A DNA stretch of 64,000 nucleotides from the NCBI GenBank assembly GCA_025936755.1, contig JAICSS010000001.1:99747-163746 (forward strand), given 5' to 3'. Positions 50,884-59,052 of the stretch are shown here, in pieces (within the stretch, counting starts at the first letter, position 1; each line of letters begins with the position of its first letter). This stretch comes from Solirubrobacterales bacterium. GTDB lineage: Bacteria > Actinomycetota > Thermoleophilia > Solirubrobacterales > 70-9. Below the pieces are notes generated by a model. That model was not told the DNA's origin. It did not search any database and saw only the letters and a program-made list of their open reading frames with translations. Made by a program: the position numbers and the translations under genes.

Positions 50884-51897
50884 TCAGTGGGGGACCGCGG
50901 CCTTGGCTTCGCCGCTGGCGAAGGCGTCGTAGCCGAGGTAATCGGGGTACGGGATCGGCTCGACGTAGCGGGCGGCGGCTCCGATCATCGCCGCGTTGTC
51001 GGTACACAAAGCGATCGGGACCAGCTTCAGCCGCACCCCCATCTCCTCGCAGAGCTGACCGACCGCCTCGCGCAGGGGCCCGTTGGCGGCGACGCCGCCG
51101 CCGAGAGCGACCGCCTCCCACTCCCCCTTCTTCAGCGCCCGCTTCAGCTTTGCCCTCAGCTGCTCGACGACGGCGGCCTGGAAGGAGGCGGCGAGGTCGG
51201 CCCGCCGCGCCTCCACGCCCTCGGGACCGAGTTCCCTGCAGCGGTAGAGGACCGCGGTCTTGAGGCCGCTGAAGCTGAAGTCGAGGCCGGGGTTGCGGGA
51301 CATCGCCACCGGCATCTCGAACGCCTCCGGGTCGCCCCCCTCGGCCTCGCGCTGGACCGCCGGCCCGCCCGGGTATCCCAACCCGAGCAGGCGGGCCGAC
51401 TTGTCGAAGGCCTCGCCGGCGGCGTCGTCGAGGGTCTGGCCGAGCAGCTCGTAGCCCTCGTGGTCGCGGACGCCGGCGAGCAGGGTGTGACCGCCGCTGG
51501 CGATCAGGCAGAGGAAGGGCGGCTCCAGCGGCTCGGGCTCGAGGAAGTTGGCGGCGACGTGACCCTGCAGGTGGTCGACCGGGATGAAGGGCAGCCGGCG
51601 GGCGGCCGCGACCCCCTTGGCGGCGCTGATCCCGACCAGCAGCGCCCCGATCAGGCCCGGGCCCGCGGTCGCGGCGACCGCCTCGACCTCGTCGAGGGTC
51701 ACGCCCGCCTCGGCCAGCGCCGCCGCGATCACCGGCTCGACCAGCTCCAGGTGGTGGCGCGCGGCCACCTCCGGGACGACGCCGCCGAAGCCGGCGTGGG
51801 CGGCGGCCTGGGAGGAGATCACGTTGCCGAGGATCCGCGGGCCGTCGAGGACGGCGGCGCAGGTGTCGTCGCAGGAGGTCTCGATCGCCAGCAGCAT
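50884..51897 (-). CDS. tsaD: tRNA threonylcarbamoyladenosine synthesis protein TsaD
   Basis: 337 residues. The transferase subunit that moves threonylcarbamoyl to A37. Begins (M)LLAIETSCDDTCAAVLDG; the metal-binding His-x3-His is in PVDHLQGHVAAN, and SGGHTLL, LDDAAGEAFDK, LDFSFSGLKTA and CTDNAAMIGAA complete the ASKHA fold. The partners TsaB and TsaE are in the same operon; tsaC is not in this window. Confidence 0.97.
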   Translation of the reverse strand: MLLAIETSCDDTCAAVLDGPRILGNVISSQAAAHAGFGGVVPEVAARHHLELVEPVIAAALAEAGVTLDEVEAVAATAGPGLIGALLVGISAAKGVAAARRLPFIPVDHLQGHVAANFLEPEPLEPPFLCLIASGGHTLLAGVRDHEGYELLGQTLDDAAGEAFDKSARLLGLGYPGGPAVQREAEGGDPEAFEMPVAMSRNPGLDFSFSGLKTAVLYRCRELGPEGVEARRADLAASFQAAVVEQLRAKLKRALKKGEWEAVALGGGVAANGPLREAVGQLCEEMGVRLKLVPIALCTDNAAMIGAAARYVEPIPYPDYLGYDAFASGEAKAAVPH

Positions 51898-51907
51898 CAG
51901 CCGGTCC

Positions 51908-52378
51908 TCAGTCCAGCCACATGATCAGCGCGTCCTCGCCGTTGTCGTGGTAGTAGCGAGGGCGGACGCCGGCGGAACGGAACCCGAAGCGTTCGTACAT
52001 GCCGATCGCGCGGTGGTTGGAGACGCGGACCTCGAGCGTGAACGGCAGCATCCCCTGCGACTCCTCGACCAGCCGCCGCATCAGCTGCCCGGCGACGCCG
52101 GTGCCGCGGCGGGCGGGCGCGACGGCGATGTTCATCAGGTGCCAGACCTGGTCGTAGCGGGAGCAGACCACGTAGCCGAGCAGCTCCTCGTCGGCGCTGG
52201 CGGCGAGGCAGATCCCCGACGGCTTCGAGAGCTCCAGCACGAACATCGCCAGCGACCACGGGGTCGGGAACGAGCGCCGCTCGATCGAGATCACCGCCGG
52301 CAGGTCGCTGTAGGCGAGCCTGCGGACCTGGACCTCCTGGTTCAGCTCACTTGTCTCTTTGTGAAGCGTCTCGCTCAC
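51908..52378 (-). CDS. rimI: Ribosomal-protein alanine N-acetyltransferase-like GNAT (RimI)
   Basis: 156 residues. GNAT fold with ERRSFPTPWSLAMF, the acetyl-CoA loop APARRGTGVAGQLMRRLV and the end motif NHRAIGMYERFGFRSAGVR. In actinobacteria this gene commonly sits between tsaB and tsaD. GTG start at 52378, inside the last 32 bases of tsaB. Confidence 0.93.
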   Translation of the reverse strand: MSETLHKETSELNQEVQVRRLAYSDLPAVISIERRSFPTPWSLAMFVLELSKPSGICLAASADEELLGYVVCSRYDQVWHLMNIAVAPARRGTGVAGQLMRRLVEESQGMLPFTLEVRVSNHRAIGMYERFGFRSAGVRPRYYHDNGEDALIMWLD

Positions 52379-53084
52379 GCCACCGCTCCGCGTCGGGGGG
52401 TCTGAGGTAGATCGGGACGAGCCCGTCGGGCTCCGAGCCGCCCGCCGCCGCCAGCGCGCAGACGTGCCGCGCCGCGACCCGGTGGACGGGATCGGAATCG
52501 TCCGCTATCCGGACGCCGTCTCGGGCCAACTCGTGACGGAATCGTACCGCCCCCGAGCCGGCGACCGACGGCGTTTCCTCCAGCGCCGCCACCCGCTCGG
52601 CCAGCTCCTCGGGCCGGTAGACGGCGGGCTCCCAGATCCGCGACCCAGAAGCGTCGTAGAGCGCGGCGAAGACCTCGCCGCGCCAGCCGTCCAGGACCGC
52701 CAGCGCTCGGCTGTTCCTTTTCGCTGCCATGCCCCGAGAAGGAACAGCCGAAGCGTGGTGCTCGAAGATCCCCGCGGCCAGGGCGTCGAGCGTGCAGACG
52801 CCCCGCGCCGGCAGGCCGAGGCTGACGCCGAGGCCCCGGGCGCTGGCGATGCCGACACGCAGGCCGGTGAACGTGCCCGGGCCGAGGCCGACGGCGAGCA
52901 GGTCGACGCGCTCCCAGCCGCCGGCCGCGACGGCCGCCCGCTCGACCTCCTCCAGCAGCCTGGTCGCGTGCAGCGGCCTTCCGGCGGGGGAAAGCCCCAG
53001 CTGCGACTCGTGCAGGACCTCTCCGTCGCGCCAGGCGCAGGCGACGGTGTCGACCGTCGCGGTGTCGAAGCCGACGACTACCAG
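52347..53084 (-). CDS. tsaB: TsaB, t6A synthesis scaffold; CTG start proposed
   Basis: 245 residues. ASKHA-fold partner of TsaD: VVVGFDTATVDTVACAWRD at the start, then LLAVGLGPGTFTGLRVGIAS and GLGVSLGLPARGVCTLDAL. The frame is intact from the CTG at 53084 to the stop at 52347, but it has no ATG, GTG or TTG until 52730, which would remove the fold's core. The stop TAG of the upstream gene is 7 nt before the CTG, so initiation by coupling at CTG is likely. The stop codon lies inside rimI (32-bp overlap). Confidence 0.9.
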   Translation of the reverse strand: MVVVGFDTATVDTVACAWRDGEVLHESQLGLSPAGRPLHATRLLEEVERAAVAAGGWERVDLLAVGLGPGTFTGLRVGIASARGLGVSLGLPARGVCTLDALAAGIFEHHASAVPSRGMAAKRNSRALAVLDGWRGEVFAALYDASGSRIWEPAVYRPEELAERVAALEETPSVAGSGAVRFRHELARDGVRIADDSDPVHRVAARHVCALAAAGGSEPDGLVPIYLRPPDAERWRERDASQRDK

Positions 53085-53091
53085 GGGTGCG

Positions 53092-53466
53092 CTACCCCGT
53101 CACCGTGAAAGCCCAGGAACCGACTTTCTTTCCCTTGACGTACCAGCTGACGACGTGCTTGCCGGGGATCGTCGAGGTGATCTTGTTGACGTAGAGCGTC
53201 CCCTGTTCGGCTTCCTGAGCCTGGGCGCAGAGGTTTTTCCCGCTCGGGAACTTGACGCAGACGCTGTAGGCGACGTCGCCGGCGAGGCTTTTGAAGAAAG
53301 CGCCCTTCTTGGCTTTCTTCGGGCACTTGTGGGCGGGCTTGGCGTTACGGGAGACCCCGCAGCCGACGTAGTGCTTGTAGGCGGCCGCGCTGGCCGAAGC
53401 GGGCACCGCCGCGATCAGCAATCCGCTCACCAACATCGCCGCCGCGAGCGCCTTCAGTCCCTTCAT
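53092..53466 (-). CDS. Small secreted Cys-containing protein within the t6A operon
   Basis: 124 residues. Signal peptide (KGLKALAAAMLVSGLLIAAVPASASA), then a basic/Cys region (GCGVSRNAKPAHKCPKKAKK, later SVCVKFPSGKNLC), and a beta-rich end (KHVVSWYVKGKKVGSWAFTV) resembling an Ig-like strand pattern. Four Cys could make two disulfides. It separates tsaE from tsaB although its export has no clear link to tRNA modification. Unassigned family. Confidence 0.75.
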   Translation of the reverse strand: MKGLKALAAAMLVSGLLIAAVPASASAAAYKHYVGCGVSRNAKPAHKCPKKAKKGAFFKSLAGDVAYSVCVKFPSGKNLCAQAQEAEQGTLYVNKITSTIPGKHVVSWYVKGKKVGSWAFTVTG

Positions 53467-53571
53467 CCCGTCCCAGCCTTTCTCTTCGAGTTCCGAGCGC
53501 CGATGCTAGCGGCGCGCCCTTCCCTGAACACTCCCGGCGCCGGTTTGGTGCGCCGCTCCCGCCCGCTACCC

Positions 53572-53994
53572 CTACCAGTCGACTTCTACCCGACGCCGCT
53601 CCTCGTCGAGATGGGAGAGCCGGACCGTGAGCGCCGGGCGGTCGATGCGGCCCGAGCCCGCGGCCGGCCACTCGACGAAGGCGACGCCCTCGGGACGCAG
53701 GTAATCGTCGAGCAGGGCCGGGTCCTCGCCCTCCAGGGTCTGCAGGCGGTAGAGGTCGAGGTGGGATACCGGCATCCGGCCGCCCTCGTAGCGCTGGCCG
53801 ATCGTGAAGGTCGGCGAGGTGACCGGGCCGGGGACGCCGAGGGCGCGGCAGGCGCCGCGGACCAGGGTCGTCTTGCCGGTGCCGAGCTCGCCGGAGAGGA
53901 GGACGACGTCGCCCAGTCGCAGACGGGCGGCGATGCGGGCGCCGAGCTCTTCGGTCTCGGCAGCGCTGCTCGTCTCGACCGCCTCTACGGACAT
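53572..53994 (-). CDS. tsaE: tRNA threonylcarbamoyladenosine ATPase TsaE
   Basis: 140 residues. P-loop GELGTGKTTLVRGACR, Walker-B-like HLDLYRL, and the EWPAAGSG motif of TsaE. It regenerates the TsaBD complex by ATP hydrolysis. Follows the UDG gene by 12 nt. The family length is about 140-160, so it is complete. Confidence 0.94.
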   Translation of the reverse strand: MSVEAVETSSAAETEELGARIAARLRLGDVVLLSGELGTGKTTLVRGACRALGVPGPVTSPTFTIGQRYEGGRMPVSHLDLYRLQTLEGEDPALLDDYLRPEGVAFVEWPAAGSGRIDRPALTVRLSHLDEERRRVEVDW

Positions 53995-54006
53995 GGCTGG
54001 CCCGCT

Positions 54007-54693
54007 CTACCCGAAGAAGCCGAGCTGGTCGGCCGGCGGCGGGGGCGGCGCGTCCTCGCCGGCTTCGGCCTCGGCGATCTCCTCCGCACTCGGCGCCGAG
54101 CCGGGCAGCGGCCGCCCCAGCAGCTCCGGGATCGTCGCGAAGTCGGCCCGCAGCGTCTCCTTGACGGCCGGCGTGCGGAGAGCGGCGGCGGGGTGGAAGA
54201 GGGGCAGCAGGAAAACCGTCCGGCCCCCCAGATCGTGCACCTGCGGGGTGCCGCGGACCTTGGTGATCCCGGTCGGGCTGCCGGTCAGCAGCTTCGTCGC
54301 GAAGTTGCCGAGCGTGCAGAGGACCCGCGGCTCGATCAGCCGCACCTGCTCGAACAGGTAGGGCTCGCAGGCCTGGATCTCCAGCGGCTGGGGATCGCGG
54401 TTGCCGGGCGGGCGGGACTTGAGGACGTTGGCGATGAAGACGTCGTCGCGGGCGAGCCCGATCTCCTCCAGCATCTGGTTCAGCAGCTGGCCGGCGCGGC
54501 CGACGAACGGCAGCCCCTGGCGGTCCTCTTCGGCCCCCGGCGCCTCGCCGACGAACATCAGGTCGGCGTCGGCGTTGCCGGCCCCGAAGACCGCCTTGGT
54601 GCGCGTCTCGTACAGGGGGCACTTGGTGCAGCCCTGGACCTCCCGGTAGAGATCGACCAGCCGCTCCCGCCGCTCCTCGGCGCTCGCGCTCAC
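54007..54693 (-). CDS. Uracil-DNA glycosylase, family 4
   Basis: 228 residues. Fe-S cluster Cys in [23 protein letters not shown] and LCTLGNFAT; the glycosylase site [23 protein letters not shown], and the HPAAAL motif. Removes uracil from DNA; common in thermophiles and actinobacteria. The C-terminus carries an extra Pro/Ala/Glu tail. GTG start at 54693 overlaps the FmdB stop (GTGA). Confidence 0.92.
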   Translation of the reverse strand: MSASAEERRERLVDLYREVQGCTKCPLYETRTKAVFGAGNADADLMFVGEAPGAEEDRQGLPFVGRAGQLLNQMLEEIGLARDDVFIANVLKSRPPGNRDPQPLEIQACEPYLFEQVRLIEPRVLCTLGNFATKLLTGSPTGITKVRGTPQVHDLGGRTVFLLPLFHPAAALRTPAVKETLRADFATIPELLGRPLPGSAPSAEEIAEAEAGEDAPPPPPADQLGFFG

Positions 54694-54947
54694 GGCTTCT
54701 CCCCCGCCGCCCGCCGCTTGCGCGACTCGGCCATCCGGTCCTGCCGCGCCGCCTCCCGCTCCCGCCGCCGCGATTCGTCCGAGCGCACGCCGGCGCCGCG
54801 CGGCTGGCGCCCGGGCGGCGAGACCGCCGAGAAGAGGCGGCGGCTGCGCTCGGCGCCGCAGCTGGGACAGGCGACAGCCGCCCCGGCGGCTGCCAACTCC
54901 TCGAAGCGCATCCCGCACTCCCCGCACTCGAACTCGTAGATCGGCAT
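54690..54947 (-). CDS. FmdB-type zinc-ribbon protein
   Basis: 85 residues. The N-terminus PIYEFECGECGMRFEELA, then ACPSCGAERSRRLF, gives the four zinc Cys; the rest is Arg/Glu-rich and probably flexible. Function of the family is unclear (named for methanogen formate/methylamide regulation). ATG 54947 has a GGAG 7 nt upstream; an in-frame ATG at 54959 is possible. Confidence 0.85.
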   Translation of the reverse strand: MPIYEFECGECGMRFEELAAAGAAVACPSCGAERSRRLFSAVSPPGRQPRGAGVRSDESRRREREAARQDRMAESRKRRAAGEKP

Positions 54948-54994
54948 CGGCGACTCCATCGTAGTTCGCGACAACCGGGTTTTCCGGCTTCGAA

Positions 54995-55007
54995 TACTCT
55001 GCCGGCG
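54995..55007 (+). promoter_or_regulatory. Leaderless-type -10 before secreted-protein gene
   Basis: TACTCT (54995-55000) lies 7 nt before the ATG at 55008 and there is no SD. Confidence 0.35.
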
Positions 55008-56102
55008 ATGAGGCGCATGGGGAGAGCGAGCGCGGTGGTGCTCTGCGCGCTGCTGGTGCTGGCGCTGCCGGCGGCGGCGAGCGCCGGGCAGCACGCGATC
55101 GTCAAGCGGAAAAGCATGCACCTGAACTTCAGGCTGCCCGCCGCCAAGGGGGTCGCGATCTCCGTCGAGACCAGCGGCCACCGCCAGATCAGGATCGGCG
55201 TCGAAAAGGGCGAATCGCTCGCCTTCTACACCGGCCTCGGCCGGGTCAGCCGCAAAGGGATCGAAGCCGACCTCGGCCGCTTCGGGCGCGTCTCCCTCCG
55301 CTTCCTCCCGAAGTCGACGTCACGGGGAGGCGGGCTGAACGACCTGCTGCCGCCACCGTTGCGGCAGAAGTGCAGGGGCCGGGCGCCAGTCCTCGAACGG
55401 GGGGTGCTCGTGGGCAACGTCCGCTTCCGGGGAGAGCACGGCTACGTCCGCGCCGTCGCCCACCGCGTCCAAGCGCATCTGGTCCGCAGCTACAGGCAGG
55501 TCTGCAGGTGGGGGGCACGCGCCAGGGCGGCTGCGAGCGCGGCCGAGCGGGACAAGGCCGAGGTGCTGACGCTGTCGCTCGAGGCGCACAAGCGAGGGAT
55601 CGAGCGCGGCCTGACGGTGTTCTCGATCGTGCTTCCGGGCAAGGACGGGAAGCACCCCGAAGGGCTGACGATCGGCATCGCCCTGCGCAAGGAGAAGGTG
55701 GAAGGGGTCGGCACCACCAAGGGGGCGCTCGTCTTCGATGCCGACGCCGGGATCATCGCCAGCCCCCGTGGCAGGCAGCCGGTCACCGCCGAAGCGAAGC
55801 TGCCGGCCCCCTTCGCCGGAACCGGCGCCTACCTGAAGGAACCGGGCCAGGAGCCCTCCTGGAGCGGAGACCTCGGCGTCCACATGCTCGGCAACGGCCT
55901 GGTGCCGCTGACGGGCGAAGAGTTCGAATTCGACTTCTGCCGCGCGATCTCGGAGCGCGAGATCGAACGCTGCCTCGAAAAGGCGAAACCCTCCGAGCGG
56001 CCGCTCGCCCTCTCGCCGCGGCGGCTCGGCCGACTGATCGCTCAGGGCAGCGGCTCCCACTCCCAGCCCTTGGCGCTGGCCAGGCTCTCCTCGCTGAGGT
56101 AG
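55008..56102 (+). CDS. Secreted protein, unknown
   Basis: 364 residues. Signal peptide (RASAVVLCALLVLALPAAASA). The mature protein has a beta-strand domain (~30-120), a second beta-rich part (~190-310) with GTTKGALVFDADAGI and Cys residues near residues 120, 170 and in FDFCRAISEREIERCLEK. It resembles several large secreted actinobacterial proteins but I cannot name a family. The last 61 bases overlap panB on the other strand, so the predicted C-terminal tail (GSGSHSQPLALARLSSLR) is coding on both strands. Confidence 0.75.
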   Translation: MRRMGRASAVVLCALLVLALPAAASAGQHAIVKRKSMHLNFRLPAAKGVAISVETSGHRQIRIGVEKGESLAFYTGLGRVSRKGIEADLGRFGRVSLRFLPKSTSRGGGLNDLLPPPLRQKCRGRAPVLERGVLVGNVRFRGEHGYVRAVAHRVQAHLVRSYRQVCRWGARARAAASAAERDKAEVLTLSLEAHKRGIERGLTVFSIVLPGKDGKHPEGLTIGIALRKEKVEGVGTTKGALVFDADAGIIASPRGRQPVTAEAKLPAPFAGTGAYLKEPGQEPSWSGDLGVHMLGNGLVPLTGEEFEFDFCRAISEREIERCLEKAKPSERPLALSPRRLGRLIAQGSGSHSQPLALARLSSLR

Positions 56103-56974
56103 CGGCGGAACTCGTCGAGCTCGGCCGGCTCGACGCTGTAGACGTGCTGGGGCTCCGGGAAGCGGCGGCTGCGCACCTCCCGGCTGTAGGTCTTGACCGC
56201 CTCGACCATGGTCTCGTGGACGTCGGCGTAGCGCTTGACGAACTTCGCCATGTGGCCGGTGGTGATCCCGAGCAGGTCGTGGAAGACGAGGACCTGGCCG
56301 GAGGTGCCGGCACCGGCGCCGATCCCGATCGTCGGCACCTCGAGCTTCTTGGCGATCTCGTCGCTGATCGCCGAGGGGACCGCCTCGATCACGATCGCGA
56401 AGCAGCCGACCGACTGCAGGGCGAGGGAGTCCTCGAGCAGCTTGATCGCGCTCTTGGCGCTCTTCCCCTGGGCTTTGTAGCCGCCGAGGGCGGTCGCGGT
56501 CTGGGGGGTGAGGCCGACGTGGCCCATCACCGGGATGCCGGAGTTGACGATCGCCCGGGCGCGCTCGACGATGACGCCGCCGGCCTCGAGCTTGACGGCC
56601 TGGCAGCCGGTCTCCTTGATCAGGCGCTGGGCGCTGCGGATCGCTTCCTCGCTGCTCGCCTCGTAGCTGCCCATCGGCATGTCGCCGATCATCAGCGGCG
56701 TCTTCAGGCCGCGGCGGACGGCCTTGCCGAGGATCACCATCTCGTCCATCGAGACCATCTCGGTCCCGGGGTAGCCGAGGACGACGTTGGCGGCGGAGTC
56801 GCCGACGAGGACGATGTCGACGCCGGCCGCCTCGGCGACGGTCGCCGAGGGGTAGTCGTAGGCGGTGACCATCACGATCGGCTCGCCGTTGGTCTTCATC
56901 TCGGCCAGGCGCGGCAGGCCGACCGGTTTGCGGTCCGAGGTCGGGGCGGTGTGTGAGCGGCCGCCGGAGCTCAT
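56042..56974 (-). CDS. panB: 3-methyl-2-oxobutanoate hydroxymethyltransferase
   Basis: 310 residues. First step of pantothenate synthesis: adds hydroxymethyl to ketoisovalerate. Motifs include VMVTAYDYPSATVAEAAGVD, VGDSAANVVLGYPGTEMVSM, KLEAGGVIVERA, MGHVGLTPQ and IGIGAGAGTSGQVLVFHDLLG. ATG 56974 overlaps the panD stop (ATGA). The panC-panD-panB order gives a complete branch for pantoate and beta-alanine coupling, apart from panE. Confidence 0.96.
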   Translation of the reverse strand: MSSGGRSHTAPTSDRKPVGLPRLAEMKTNGEPIVMVTAYDYPSATVAEAAGVDIVLVGDSAANVVLGYPGTEMVSMDEMVILGKAVRRGLKTPLMIGDMPMGSYEASSEEAIRSAQRLIKETGCQAVKLEAGGVIVERARAIVNSGIPVMGHVGLTPQTATALGGYKAQGKSAKSAIKLLEDSLALQSVGCFAIVIEAVPSAISDEIAKKLEVPTIGIGAGAGTSGQVLVFHDLLGITTGHMAKFVKRYADVHETMVEAVKTYSREVRSRRFPEPQHVYSVEPAELDEFRRYLSEESLASAKGWEWEPLP

Positions 56975-57351
56975 TTGAGCAGCACCTCCGGGTGGCTGTC
57001 GATCGCGATCGCCTCGTTGTTCTCGTCGACGTGGACGACGACCGGGTCGTAGCGCTCCAGGTCCGACTCGTCGTAGGCGCCGAAGGAGGCGACGATGATC
57101 TTGTGGCCGGGCTCGACCAGGTGGGCGGCGGCGCCGTTGACCTGCATCGTCCCCGAGCCGGCCTCGCCGTCGATCACGTAGGTGACGAAGCGGGAGCCGT
57201 TGTCGACGTCCCAGACGTGGACCTGCTCGTTGGTGATCAGATCGGCGCCGGCCATCAGCTCGGTGTCGATCGTGATGCTGCCGATGTAGTCGACGTCGCA
57301 GTCGGTCACCGTCGCCCGGTGGATCTTCGACTTCAGCATCTGTCTCTGCAC
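56971..57351 (-). CDS. panD: Aspartate 1-decarboxylase proenzyme
   Basis: 126 residues. Pyruvoyl enzyme that makes beta-alanine; self-cleavage is expected at Gly-Ser in DVDYIGSITIDTEL. The remaining fold (GSGTMQVNGAAAHLVEPGHK) is typical. The start is GTG 57351 because AAAGGGAG lies 6 nt upstream; ATG at 57339 is an alternative. Confidence 0.94.
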   Translation of the reverse strand: MQRQMLKSKIHRATVTDCDVDYIGSITIDTELMAGADLITNEQVHVWDVDNGSRFVTYVIDGEAGSGTMQVNGAAAHLVEPGHKIIVASFGAYDESDLERYDPVVVHVDENNEAIAIDSHPEVLLK

Positions 57352-57371
57352 GGGGTTCTCCCTTTCGCGGG

Positions 57372-58283
57372 CTAGGTGTCGGATTTGTCGGGGTGGATCA
57401 AGACGTTGTCGATCAGGCGGGCGGCGCCGACGCGGGCGGCGACGAGGACGAGGACGGGACGGTCGGCGAACCGCTCGACCGGGTCCAGCGTCTCCGCGTC
57501 GCGGGCCTCGAGGTACTCGGGAGCGATCGCGGCGGCGGCGCGCGCGGCGCGGGCGGCCTCGAGGCCGTCGGCGAGGGAACCGGCGCGGGCCTCGCGCTCG
57601 GCGGCGGCGAGGGCGCGGGAGAGCGCCGTCGCCCGCTCGCGGTCGGAGGGCTCCAGGTAGGCGTTGCGGCTGCTCATCGCCAGCCCGTCGGGCTCGCGCA
57701 CGGTCGGCAGCACCTCGACCCGGACCGGGAAGTCGAGGTCGCGGACCATGCGGCGGATCACCACCGCCTGCTGGGCGTCCTTCTGGCCGAAGTAGGCGAC
57801 GTCGGGGCCGACGAGGTTGAAGAGCTTGGCGACGACGGTGGTGACGCCGCGGAAGTGCTCGGGGCCGCGGCGGGCGGCATCGCCGTCGAGGACGCTGATC
57901 AGCGAGCCGGTTACCTCCACCGCGGTCGAGGAGTCCGGCGCGTAGACCTCCTCGGCAGGCGGCGCGAAGACGAGGTCGGCGCCGGCCCCGGCGGCGAGCC
58001 GGAGGTCGCGCTCCTCGTCGCGCGGGTAGCGGTCGAGGTCCTCGCCGGGGCCGAACTGGGTCGGGTTGACGAAGAGGCTCATCACCACCAGGTCGCACTC
58101 GTCGCGGGCGGCGACGATCAGCGAGAGGTGCCCCTCGTGCAGGTAGCCCATCGTCGGCACCAGCCCGATCCTCAGCCCCTGCCGGCGCGCCGGCTCCAGA
58201 GCAGCGCGGAGCTCGGCCTTCGTGCGCAGAGCGGGAGCGGCCACGGTGGGACGAGAGTTATCGACGAGGAGATCGGGGTTCAT
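57372..58283 (-). CDS. panC: Pantothenate synthetase
   Basis: 303 residues. Joins pantoate to beta-alanine with ATP. HIGH-like motif GLVPTMGYLHEGHLSLI, SLFVNPTQFGPGEDL, and FGQKDAQQAVVIRRMVRDL, with the KMSKS-like loop in LAMSSRNAYL. First gene of the pan operon; a TATAAT (58322-58327 on the minus strand) stands about 39 nt before the ATG. Confidence 0.95.
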   Translation of the reverse strand: MNPDLLVDNSRPTVAAPALRTKAELRAALEPARRQGLRIGLVPTMGYLHEGHLSLIVAARDECDLVVMSLFVNPTQFGPGEDLDRYPRDEERDLRLAAGAGADLVFAPPAEEVYAPDSSTAVEVTGSLISVLDGDAARRGPEHFRGVTTVVAKLFNLVGPDVAYFGQKDAQQAVVIRRMVRDLDFPVRVEVLPTVREPDGLAMSSRNAYLEPSDRERATALSRALAAAEREARAGSLADGLEAARAARAAAAIAPEYLEARDAETLDPVERFADRPVLVLVAARVGAARLIDNVLIHPDKSDT

Positions 58284-58321
58284 AGGTCCATGCCCTGGGG
58301 GTCACGGCCGTGCAGGGCAAA

Positions 58322-58327
58322 ATTATA
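58322..58327 (-). promoter_or_regulatory. Consensus -10 (TATAAT) of the pan operon
   Basis: Exact TATAAT on the minus strand, 38 nt upstream of the panC ATG, giving a leader of about 32 nt. No convincing -35 at 17 nt (ACAGAC). Confidence 0.5.
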
Positions 58328-58372
58328 GGCACGCTTCGTGGCGCGTCTGTGACAAAAGAAGCAGAAGATTCC

Positions 58373-58972
58373 CTAACTGCTCGCAGGCGGCGTGCTGAAC
58401 TCGATCCGGCGGACCGGCTTCGCCGGCGCCCCGGCCGCGATCGTGCCGCCCTCGACGTCGCGGTTGACGACCGAGTTGGCGCCGATCACGCAGCGGTCGC
58501 CGACGCTGACGCCGCTGGTCACCGCGCAGTTGACCCCGAACCAGCAGTTGGCCCCGATGCGCACCGGTCCCTTGCTGGTGAAGCCCTGCCAGGTGATCGG
58601 CTTCTCGGGATCGTCGTAGCGGTGCTCGGCGTCGCCGACGAAGCAGCCGTTGGCGAACATCGTGTGGTCGCCGATCGCGACGCTCTCCTGCGCGGCGATC
58701 ATCACGTTGCGGTTGAGGAAGCAGCCCTCGCCGATCTCGATCCGCGCCCCCGGCGCCAGGGTCAGCCAGCAGCCCGGCTCCAGCAGGGTCCCCGCGCCGA
58801 TCGTCAGCCGCCCCTCGTCGAGCGCCTCGAGGATCTCGCCCTCGACCGGGTGGCGGACGAAGAAGCCGCCCCGCGCCGCGTGCCGGTCGATCCGCCAGCG
58901 CCGCAGCAACCGCCGGTTGCGCTCGTACCAGCGCCGCTTCGCCCACCAGAGTCGCCAGCCCTTCGTTGCCAT
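58373..58972 (-). CDS. Hexapeptide-repeat (left-handed beta-helix) acyltransferase
   Basis: 199 residues. A basic N-terminal helix (RLWWAKRRWYERNRRLLRRW) then hexapeptide turns: TIGAGTLLEPGCWLTL, IEIGEGCFLNRNVMI, SVAIGDHTMFANGCFVGD, VRIGANCWFGVNCAV and DRCVIGANSVVNRD. The catalytic His is probably in DAEHRYDD. Resembles O-acetyltransferases acting on sugars. It diverges from the ROK kinase gene, with a 19-bp inverted repeat between them. Confidence 0.88.
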   Translation of the reverse strand: MATKGWRLWWAKRRWYERNRRLLRRWRIDRHAARGGFFVRHPVEGEILEALDEGRLTIGAGTLLEPGCWLTLAPGARIEIGEGCFLNRNVMIAAQESVAIGDHTMFANGCFVGDAEHRYDDPEKPITWQGFTSKGPVRIGANCWFGVNCAVTSGVSVGDRCVIGANSVVNRDVEGGTIAAGAPAKPVRRIEFSTPPASS

Positions 58973-58990
58973 TCCGGCACGTTATGCCAC

Positions 58991-59038
58991 CGGCGTTCGT
59001 CCTTTGTTCGCCGGTCGATGAACAAAGGACGAACGCCG
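58991..59038. promoter_or_regulatory. Perfect 19-bp inverted repeat between divergent genes
   Basis: CGGCGTTCGTCCTTTGTTC (58991-59009) and its exact complement (59020-59038), 10-nt loop. It lies upstream of both genes; the ROK kinase -10 (TACACT, 59041-59046) is 2 nt beyond it. A dyad of this length is a strong operator candidate, or a DNA cruciform/RNA hairpin. Confidence 0.6.
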
Positions 59039-59040
59039 CC

Positions 59041-59052
59041 TACACTGGGCGC
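59041..59052 (+). promoter_or_regulatory. Leaderless -10 of ROK kinase gene
   Basis: TACACT ends 6 nt before the GTG at 59053; no SD. Confidence 0.5.

Noticed and set aside
52347..53084. Frameshifted or broken tsaB
   Set aside because: The frame is uninterrupted with all TsaB motifs; only the start codon is unusual.
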